A DNA stretch of 7,559 nucleotides, taken from NCBI GenBank assembly GCA_023429545.1, contig JAEYUU010000554.1:1-7559 (forward strand). The letters are read 5' to 3'. Position 1 is the stretch's first letter. Each line of letters opens with the position of its first letter. The notes under the pieces were generated by a model. It did no database searches. It saw only the letters and a list, made by a program, of their open reading frames with translations, and had not been told where the DNA came from. Origin of the DNA: Verrucomicrobiota bacterium (lineage in GTDB: Bacteria; Verrucomicrobiota; Verrucomicrobiia; Verrucomicrobiales; Verrucomicrobiaceae). Of this stretch, positions 1 through 5,572 are shown one piece after another. The translations under genes and the position numbers were made by a program.

Positions 1-2964
1 GATGAACACATGTCCTTTGGCCGTGCCCGGACGCTGACGGCAGATCACCATACCACCGATGATGACACGCTGGCCATGGGTGCGCTGAGGCAGGTCCCTC
101 GCGACGATTATTTCCGGCACCGTGCTACGCACCAACGCCATGGGATGTGGACCTACCGTCAATGACGTCGCGCTGTAATCCGCCTCCAGACGCTCCACGG
201 GATTCATGGGAGCGAGGGGGGAGACCCCATAGCCGGTGGTGGATTCCTGTATTCCGCCTTTGCGTGAGAACAAATCATCCTGCCGCTCCCTCTCCACCTC
301 CCAGAGCGCAGTGCGACGGTGCGGCGTGAGGGTGTTCAGCGCGCCCGCCTTGGCCAGCACGCGGCGTTCATCGCGCGACATGGTGCAACGCAGGAGAAAA
401 TCCTCGATACCATCCCATGGATGACGCCCCCGTTCTGCGATGAGTTTCTCCGCGGATGTTTTGCTGAAACCTCGAAGCTGGTTCAGCCCAAGCCGGATGG
501 TGCTGTCATCGATGACGGTGCAGGTGTATGCGGATAACGTCACGCACGCAGGCAGCACGCGCAGCCCATGCAGCTTGGCATCTCTCACCAAGGTGGAGGA
601 GGAATAGAAACCCATGGGCTGGTTGTTCAGCAACGCGGCTGTCATCTCCGCCAGGCGATGCACACGGAACCACGCGCTGGCATAGGCGAGCAGGGCAAAG
701 CTGATGGCGTGCGACTCCGGAAACCCATACAGGGCAAAAGATCGAATGGAAGCAGCCACACGTTGCTGCACGAATTCGTCGACGTTGCGCTCTTTCATGC
801 CTGCATACAGCTTCTCCATCACCTTTGCCATGCGCTCCTCGGAGCGATGAAAGCTCAAGGCGCGGCGCAGTTCCTCGGCCTGTGCCCCATCGAAACCCGC
901 AATCTTCATGGACATCTCCAGTACCTGTTCCTGGAAAAGCGGCACACCCAGCGTGCGCCCAAGCACAGGCTCCAACTCCGGGTGTATGCAGTCCACCTTC
1001 TCCCTCCCCGCACGACGTTGCAGATAAGGGTGCACCATTTTCCCGACAATGGGTCCTGGCCGGATGATGGCGACTTCGATGACGAGATCATAGAAGTTCT
1101 TCGGCTTCAACCGTGGCAAGGTAGCCATCTGCGCGCGGCTCTCGATCTGGAACACACCCACGGTGTCCGCCTTCTGGATCATCGCATATGTCTCCGGATC
1201 GTCCTGCGGAATGCGATGCAGTTCCATGGCACGATGCACACCGCGCGCCTTGCAGAGCGTCATGGCATCCTCCAGCACGGCCATCATGCCCAGGCCGAGC
1301 AGGTCCACCTTCACCAGGCCCAGATCCTCGCAATCATCCTTGTCCCACTGCACGACCACGCGCCCCGGCATGGAGGCAGGCTCCAGCGGCACGATGGTAT
1401 CCAGCCCGTTGGTGCAGAGCACCATGCCTCCGCTGTGCTGCCCCAGATGGCGCGGCAGTCCATAGGCGGCATGGTACAGCTTCAGCAATGAGGGCAGGCG
1501 CGGATGATCCGCGGGCAGACCGGCGCTGCGGATCTGATCACGCACCTCCATAGTGTGCGGGAAATCACCATTGGCAAAGAAGTCCGAAAAACGCGAGACC
1601 ACATCTTCCGACAGGCCGATGACCTTGCCCATCTCCCGCATGGCGCTGCGTCCGCGATAGGTGATGACATTGGCCGTCATCGCTGCGCCGTGTGGTGCGA
1701 AGCGGCGGTACATTTCCTGGATGACCCTCTCGCGACGGTCTCCGCTCGGGAGATCCAGATCGATGTCCGGCCAGCTTTTCTGCCGTTTGCTCAGGAAGCG
1801 GGAGAAGAGCAGCTTGTGCTCAGTGGGGTTGGCATTGGTGATGCCGAGGGAGAAACAAACCACGCTGTTCGCGGCACTGCCACGGCCTTGCACCGAGATG
1901 CCCTGTTCGTTGCAGAACCTTACAATGCCCCATACCACGAGGAAATAGCCGCTGAAGTTCAGCTCACTGATCAAGCTGAGTTCATCCTCGATCTGTTGCA
2001 GAATGGTGGCGCCATTCTGCGTTTTTCGGCAGAGAGAACCGAGGCGATCGCGCGCACCTTCGAGCACTCTTTCCCGCAGGAATGAATCCTGACTTTGTCC
2101 TCCATCCACGGGATACTCGGGAAACTGGTAACCGAGATTCCGCAGAGTAAATCCTTCCATGGCTCTTTCCGCGATACGTGCGGATCGGTCGACGGCCCCG
2201 GGCATATCCGCGAAGAGCGTGCGCATTTCCTTCTCACTTTTCAGGAAGTGCTGGGAATTGGGCGCAAGCTTCAGGCCGGCATCATCAAGCGTGGTGTGAT
2301 GCCTCAAGGCAGTGAAGGCATCATGCAGGAGGCGGCCCTCCCTGGTGGCATACCGCACGCCATTGGTCGCCACGAGGGGCAGACCGCTGCGTTCCGCCAG
2401 CTCCACCAGCGCGCGCACGCGACGCTGATCCCCGCGCAGGCGATGACGCTGCACTTCGATGGACAGGCGATCAGCCCTGCCAAAGATGCGCTGCAGACGC
2501 GTGAGCATCGCCATGGGCGCATCGCGATTGCCGCTTTCGATGGCTCGTACGAGCGGCCCCTCGACATCCCCCGTGAGCGCCATGAGATCTGATGCATGTT
2601 CCTCCAGTTCCGCCCACGTCACGCGGCTCTGGCCTTTTGGGGCGCGCAGCTTGGCGCGGGTGAGCATGCGGCAGAGATTCTGATAACCGGCACGCGAGCA
2701 GACCAGGACCGGCAGCACACTCTCATCCTCCATGGTGAGCTCCGTGCCCACGATTCCCTTCATCCCAAATTCCTCCGCCCGGTGATGCACGCGCGCCGTG
2801 CCGTACAGTCCATCGCGATCCGTGACAGCAATGCCTGGCATGCCCAGTTCCTGCGCCCTCGTCACCAGAGATTCCGGCGTGGAGCTGCCGCGAAGGAAGC
2901 TGAAGGCGCTGCGGGCATGGAGTTCGACGTAGGACATGGCTTGCGTATTTCCTTCCCCGCTCAT
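1..2964 (-). CDS. dnaE2: Error-prone DNA polymerase DnaE2, C-family (3' end cut by the window)
   Basis: This is the catalytic subunit of the inducible mutasome, a C-family polymerase that extends across DNA lesions with low fidelity. I translated the minus strand from 2964 to base 1: 988 codons, no stop, no frameshift. An N-terminal PHP domain (about residues 12-260) starts with ELHARSAFSFLRG and has TDRDGLYG at 48-55. The polymerase core carries PDIDLD at 399-404 (catalytic Asp pair D402/D404) and VKVDLLGLG at 551-559 with the third acid, D554. RHLGQHSGG (505-513) and FQIESRAQM (605-613) also fit the family. The tandem HhH region follows (about 810-880), and an OB-fold is just beginning at the edge. 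Family members are usually about 1030-1090 residues, so the last 50-100 are missing. The ATG overlaps the imuB stop as ATGA, suggesting translational coupling. An internal ATG at 2937 follows GGGGAAGGA with 12-base spacing and begins closer to the conserved domain, so it is a possible alternative start. The PHP metal ligands look degenerate (HAR, TDR), which is common in DnaE2. Confidence 0.96.
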   Translation of the reverse strand, partial: MSGEGNTQAMSYVELHARSAFSFLRGSSTPESLVTRAQELGMPGIAVTDRDGLYGTARVHHRAEEFGMKGIVGTELTMEDESVLPVLVCSRAGYQNLCRMLTRAKLRAPKGQSRVTWAELEEHASDLMALTGDVEGPLVRAIESGNRDAPMAMLTRLQRIFGRADRLSIEVQRHRLRGDQRRVRALVELAERSGLPLVATNGVRYATREGRLLHDAFTALRHHTTLDDAGLKLAPNSQHFLKSEKEMRTLFADMPGAVDRSARIAERAMEGFTLRNLGYQFPEYPVDGGQSQDSFLRERVLEGARDRLGSLCRKTQNGATILQQIEDELSLISELNFSGYFLVVWGIVRFCNEQGISVQGRGSAANSVVCFSLGITNANPTEHKLLFSRFLSKRQKSWPDIDLDLPSGDRRERVIQEMYRRFAPHGAAMTANVITYRGRSAMREMGKVIGLSEDVVSRFSDFFANGDFPHTMEVRDQIRSAGLPADHPRLPSLLKLYHAAYGLPRHLGQHSGGMVLCTNGLDTIVPLEPASMPGRVVVQWDKDDCEDLGLVKVDLLGLGMMAVLEDAMTLCKARGVHRAMELHRIPQDDPETYAMIQKADTVGVFQIESRAQMATLPRLKPKNFYDLVIEVAIIRPGPIVGKMVHPYLQRRAGREKVDCIHPELEPVLGRTLGVPLFQEQVLEMSMKIAGFDGAQAEELRRALSFHRSEERMAKVMEKLYAGMKERNVDEFVQQRVAASIRSFALYGFPESHAISFALLAYASAWFRVHRLAEMTAALLNNQPMGFYSSSTLVRDAKLHGLRVLPACVTLSAYTCTVIDDSTIRLGLNQLRGFSKTSAEKLIAERGRHPWDGIEDFLLRCTMSRDERRVLAKAGALNTLTPHRRTALWEVERERQDDLFSRKGGIQESTTGYGVSPLAPMNPVERLEADYSATSLTVGPHPMALVRSTVPEIIVARDLPQRTHGQRVIIGGMVICRQRPGTAKGHVFI

Positions 2965-4490
2965 CCGAAAATGCCGTCCAACACCCAGCCCTGCTTCTCA
3001 CGCGCGATCTGGTAGAGCGCGCCATCACTGGCTGCCACCTCCCAAATTTCACGCTGCCAGGCATGGCGATCCCACCAGTCCCCGGAGAGAAGGCTGGGGG
3101 GATTCGTCCGGAGGATTTCCAGTCTTCCCTCCGCTGTGCGCATGGCCACAGGTCTGCCATCATGCGTCTGAACTGCGATCTGGCGGACCGGGCGATACCA
3201 ACGCAGGGGCAGCCCGTGGGTGATGCTCTCCCCTGATGGTGTATCATCCTGGGATGGCGCTGGCGCATCGATCTGGTTTCTCAGGACAAAGGCATCACGC
3301 CGGCGGCTGGGGAGCAGGATGGGGCGCCCCACATTTCCCGCGCCGAGCAAGGCCTCAAGCTGTGCCAGTGTTTCCGCAAAGCGGTTCGGATTGCGCAGGC
3401 CGCGCAGGAAAAGCTGGCTCTGGCGCGCATCCGGCGGTGCCGGGGTGAGCTCCAGTGTCACCACGCGGATGGGAGCCGCCGTGCTCAGTCCATCCAGATG
3501 CGTGTGCAGCACGCGAAGGAGCAGCTCCGCATGACGCGTGGGCTCCGCGATCTGGATGCTGCGCTCATGCACTTCATCATTCTCAAACTTCAGCACGAGG
3601 CGTTCCGCGGAGGCGACGAGCCAGGACTCCGCGAGCCGGGCGCACAAGGAATCCAGCATGCGACGCAGGAGGAAAAGCAGCGGCTCCAGCGACTCCACGG
3701 GATGTTCGAGTTCCATGACCTCGCGGCAGGCCACTTCAGGTCGCACGAGGCGCAGCAGGCGCTCGCGTCCTCCTGCGGCCGTATCCCAGAGGGTCGCCCC
3801 TTCCATGCCCAGCCGCGCGGTAACATCGGCGCGGGGAAGAGCGGTGAAATCTGCCAGCGTGCGGATGCCCCAGAGATGCAGCACCTCCGTCACGTTGGCG
3901 GAAGGTTGCAACACCGCGAGAGGCAACTGCCGCAGCAGTGCTGTCTCGTGGCCCGGCTGCTCATTCAGCACGAGCACGTCTGTGGTGGCGGCCCGTGCGG
4001 CGAGGCAGGCCATGTCGAGATTCCCCGCGAAACCCACCTGCGCCTGCAGTCCACATTGCGCGAGCCACTGCCGCATGTTTGCGCCGCTCGTCTCCAGACG
4101 CCCGCGCATGTTCCGCACACGGGAGACCTCCAGCACGCAGAGCCCGGGTGCGGTCGATTCGTAATGCGGCGTCCAATGCGAGGCGCAGCGGAGAAGATCC
4201 GCATGGGCACGGGCCTCCTCCTCCGGGATACGGTGTATCAGGATCAATCCACTGCATCGCGCCAGTGCCTGGGAGGGTGTCAGGCCTGCCACGATGCCGG
4301 CACGCTCAGCCTGGGGATTGGCATGGAGCACATGGCCTTTTTTTTCTGCCCCGGCAGGAGAAAGGGTCAGATCGCTGTCCAGCACCGCCAGCGGACCGCG
4401 TGACACATCCGGTCTGGTGCGCAACGCTGCCTGCAGCTGGAAGCGCGGCAGCCACAGCGCGGCATAGATGGAGGTGCGGGTGGCTGACAT
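2961..4490 (-). CDS. imuB: ImuB, catalytically dead Y-family polymerase-like mutasome hub
   Basis: ImuB is the adaptor of the ImuA-ImuB-DnaE2 mutasome: a Y-family polymerase fold without polymerase activity that docks DnaE2 on the sliding clamp. The N-terminus YAALWLPRFQLQ aligns with the palm segment where active Y-family enzymes have DxDAFYAS, and lacks the acid. The segment YESTAPGLCVLEVSRV sits where active enzymes have SxDE and lacks both acids. A helix-hairpin-helix segment (about residues 200-235, counted from the TTG at 4517) and a little-finger-like region follow. QSQLF at 366-370 is a good match to the clamp-binding consensus QxxLF. The C-terminus, with WWDRHAWQREIWEV and WVLDGIFG, is typical of ImuB. 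Two starts are possible: ATG at 4490 (used here, 509 aa), or in-frame TTG at 4517 (518 aa), only four bases after the imuA stop. Neither has a strong ribosome-binding site. The gene is co-transcribed with imuA and overlaps dnaE2 by four bases. It contains an A8 run (minus strand, 4345-4338). Confidence 0.94.
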   Translation of the reverse strand: MSATRTSIYAALWLPRFQLQAALRTRPDVSRGPLAVLDSDLTLSPAGAEKKGHVLHANPQAERAGIVAGLTPSQALARCSGLILIHRIPEEEARAHADLLRCASHWTPHYESTAPGLCVLEVSRVRNMRGRLETSGANMRQWLAQCGLQAQVGFAGNLDMACLAARAATTDVLVLNEQPGHETALLRQLPLAVLQPSANVTEVLHLWGIRTLADFTALPRADVTARLGMEGATLWDTAAGGRERLLRLVRPEVACREVMELEHPVESLEPLLFLLRRMLDSLCARLAESWLVASAERLVLKFENDEVHERSIQIAEPTRHAELLLRVLHTHLDGLSTAAPIRVVTLELTPAPPDARQSQLFLRGLRNPNRFAETLAQLEALLGAGNVGRPILLPSRRRDAFVLRNQIDAPAPSQDDTPSGESITHGLPLRWYRPVRQIAVQTHDGRPVAMRTAEGRLEILRTNPPSLLSGDWWDRHAWQREIWEVAASDGALYQIAREKQGWVLDGIFG

Positions 4491-4521
4491 GGCAAGCGTG
4501 CATGGATGCGCGATCAATCCG

Positions 4522-5199
4522 CTAGACCGCCATCGCCACGGGCAACGTCATGGGCATGGGCTCCAGGGCCGACCCACGGCGGATGACCCGCCCATTCAGA
4601 GAAGCGACCAGATCGGGACGCTCAACATCCAGCACCTCCAGCGGAAGCTGGCGGTCCAACAGAAGCCTTGAGCGTGCGCAGGGCACCGCCTGAAACGGGG
4701 TGAACGCGCACAGCGCGGCGCCGCTCCGCTCCGCCAGCAGGCGCAGGCGATGCCATGCCTGGGAGGGAATCTCCCTCACGGCACGCTCCGGGCAGGGCTG
4801 CAGGTCCAGCAGCACACGCGGGATATTGCCATCCCTCAGGAGCAGATCCGCGGCGCGCACCGCCTTTTGCACATCACGGCAGCGCAGCCAGAGCAACCTC
4901 CCCAAGGCCTGCGGAGAAAGGGCACGCGGGTCAAAAACATCCGCCCCATCCACCAAGGCCACCTGCTCCCGCAAGGTCTCATCCGCGCCTTCAATCAGCG
5001 CGGCCAACAACAGGCCGGACCCGCTGCTGCCAAGCGGCGAGACGAACTCGGTGATATGCCCGGGGGTGATGCCCACCGCATCCACGCAAGGGATGCCGGT
5101 AAGCACGGAACTGCCCATCTGCCGCACGGCATGTGCCTCTGGAAAACGCGCCTCAAGCATCGCGCGAAAAGGCAGGATAGTGGCGGTGGCGGGCTGCAT
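4522..5199 (-). CDS. imuA: ImuA-type RecA-fold mutasome accessory protein
   Basis: This is the first gene of the SOS-inducible cassette. ImuA proteins are RecA/SulA-like partners of ImuB and DnaE2 in damage-induced mutagenesis. The frame opens at an ATG at 5229 (235 aa), but the LexA-box palindrome occupies codons 1-9 of that version. I therefore prefer the next in-frame ATG at 5199, giving 225 aa beginning MQPATATILPF; a third ATG at 5160 is also possible. None has a Shine-Dalgarno match. In 235-aa numbering, SVLTGIPCVDAVGITPGHIT (41-60) and EFVSPLGSSGSGLLLAALI (61-79) correspond to the RecA-like core around Walker A, but the expected GK[ST] lysine is absent (GSSGSGL). VALVDGADVFDP (90-101) resembles the Walker B and following strand. 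Length is normal for ImuA. Assignment rests on the RecA-like pattern plus the fixed imuA-imuB-dnaE2 order; sequence alone would give a weaker call. Confidence 0.87.
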   Translation of the reverse strand: MQPATATILPFRAMLEARFPEAHAVRQMGSSVLTGIPCVDAVGITPGHITEFVSPLGSSGSGLLLAALIEGADETLREQVALVDGADVFDPRALSPQALGRLLWLRCRDVQKAVRAADLLLRDGNIPRVLLDLQPCPERAVREIPSQAWHRLRLLAERSGAALCAFTPFQAVPCARSRLLLDRQLPLEVLDVERPDLVASLNGRVIRRGSALEPMPMTLPVAMAV

Positions 5200-5201
5200 G
5201 A

Positions 5202-5227
5202 GATTACTGTTCAAGAGAACAGTAATC
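5202..5227 (-). promoter_or_regulatory. LexA/SOS operator in front of imuA
   Basis: A perfect inverted repeat: arm GATTACTGTTC (5202-5212), centre AAGA (5213-5216), arm GAACAGTAATC (5217-5227), all 11 base pairs matching. It contains TGTTC-N4-GAACA, which I recall as the LexA-binding motif described for Verrucomicrobia, and also fits the gammaproteobacterial CTGT-N8-ACAG frame. Its position at the head of imuA-imuB-dnaE2, a classic SOS regulon operon, makes LexA the obvious ligand. The inner edge is two bases from the ATG at 5199 and the outer edge is two bases inside the ATG at 5229, so it should block initiation of the imuA transcript. No lexA gene is in the window. Confidence 0.9.
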
Positions 5228-5247
5228 ATGTCGTCCCTTCATGGCAA
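5219..5247 (-). promoter_or_regulatory. Candidate sigma70-type promoter for imuA-imuB-dnaE2
   Basis: Reading the minus strand, TTGCCA (5247-5242) matches five of six bases of the -35 consensus. After a 17-base spacer comes TACTGT (5224-5219), a weak -10 that matches three of six bases and lies inside the LexA palindrome. Transcription would start near 5212-5210, leaving a leader of only about 12 bases before the ATG at 5199. A weak -10 embedded in the operator is normal for SOS promoters. The -10 is poor enough that the exact hexamers are tentative. Confidence 0.4.
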
Positions 5248-5343
5248 GATGAAACCCACCGCCCAAGTCTGTTCCTTGCCCTTAATTGCAAAAAAAGACC
5301 GCCCCATACACACACACCAAAGAAACAGGTCGATTCATGGTAC
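5228..5343. other. Divergent intergenic region between imuA and the small lipoprotein gene
   Basis: These 116 bases separate the two divergent blocks and must hold the rightward promoter unless it lies further upstream. I see an A7 run (5290-5296), a short CA repeat (5308-5317) and TTGCAA at 5286-5291 as a weak -35 candidate. The nearest -10-like hexamer, TACACA, is only 15 bases away, so I do not call a rightward promoter. AGG at 5327-5329 is the best ribosome-binding match for the ATG at 5344 but is 14 bases away. A single TGTTC half-site at 5270-5274 has no partner arm. Confidence 0.5.
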
Positions 5344-5493
5344 ATGAAAACAATCCCCTTGTCTCTTCTGCTTCTCGCAGCCCTGTCCCTGCTGCTCACT
5401 AACTGCAGCGCCCGTGCCGGTGTCAGCGGCAACCGTACTGGCGCAGGCATCAGCACGCCGGTTGGCGGTCTCTCAGGCGGCGTCAATTATTGA
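5344..5493 (+). CDS. Putative 49-residue small lipoprotein, unknown function
   Basis: A short frame encoding 49 residues. The first 20 form a bacterial signal peptide: MKT, then a leucine-rich hydrophobic stretch, then LTNC with Cys21 as the likely lipidated residue. The -1 Asn is unusual for a lipobox, where Gly, Ala or Ser is normal. The mature part would be only 29 residues, rich in Gly and Ser, including RTGAGISTPVGGLSGG. This resembles the many tiny entericidin-like or otherwise uncharacterised lipoproteins, but I do not recognise a family. Support for it being real comes from the signal-peptide pattern and from a decayed copy of its 3' half upstream of the next PLD gene, where the two changes just before the identical stretch are synonymous. 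It lies 79 bases upstream of the PLD gene in the same direction and may be co-transcribed with it. The same frame is open upstream to 4750, but that part overlaps imuA antisense and is not coding. Confidence 0.6.
   Translation: MKTIPLSLLLLAALSLLLTNCSARAGVSGNRTGAGISTPVGGLSGGVNY
5446..5470 (+). repeat. 25-base direct repeat, copy 1 (inside the small lipoprotein gene)
   Basis: The 25 bases here are identical to 7050-7074, 1604 bases downstream. In this copy they encode the GISTPVGG part of the small lipoprotein. The match continues imperfectly on both sides (CGTACTGG upstream; CGTCAA, TGAC and TGTCCGCT downstream). It is therefore the best-preserved part of a larger tandem duplication and not an isolated motif. 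Confidence 0.85.
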
Positions 5494-5519
5494 CCTGTCC
5501 GCTTCTGTTTGCCGCCAAC
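5461..5519 (+). other. Candidate nested stem-loop across the small lipoprotein stop codon
   Basis: GTTGGCGG (5461-5468) is the exact reverse complement of CCGCCAAC (5512-5519). Inside it, GCGG (5477-5480) can pair with CCGC (5499-5502). The innermost element is GTCAA-TTA-TTGAC (5482-5494), which contains the TGA stop at 5491. This could be an mRNA fold at the end of the small gene, affecting stability or the downstream PLD gene. There is no T-run, so it is not a standard intrinsic terminator. The outer arm on the right is not preserved in the duplicated copy, so conservation support is weak. Confidence 0.3.
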
Positions 5520-5572
5520 ATCCATCCTGACTGGCCGCGAAGCTCCGCTGCCAGATATGACCTCGTTGTCCC

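Noticed and set aside
568..1491. 307-codon plus-strand frame
   Set aside because: It lies wholly antisense to dnaE2, has a His/Gln-rich low-information composition and no domain pattern. It is the mirror of a real G+C-rich gene.
2723..3268. 181-codon minus-strand frame across the imuB-dnaE2 junction
   Set aside because: It is out of frame with both real genes in the same strand and has a shifted-frame Arg/Ser/Pro composition.
3498..4403. 301-codon plus-strand frame opposite imuB
   Set aside because: Antisense to a clearly recognisable ImuB protein; no domain or start signal.
5270..5283. Possible second LexA box in the divergent region
   Set aside because: Only one half-site, TGTTC, is present; the partner GAACA is missing at the required spacing.
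5307..5318. CA-dinucleotide repeat as a phase-variable promoter element
   Set aside because: Only about five units and not placed between convincing promoter hexamers.
4750..5343. Upstream extension of the small lipoprotein frame
   Set aside because: Most of it is antisense to imuA and crosses the LexA operator. The signal peptide begins at the ATG at 5344, so the upstream part is a chance open frame.
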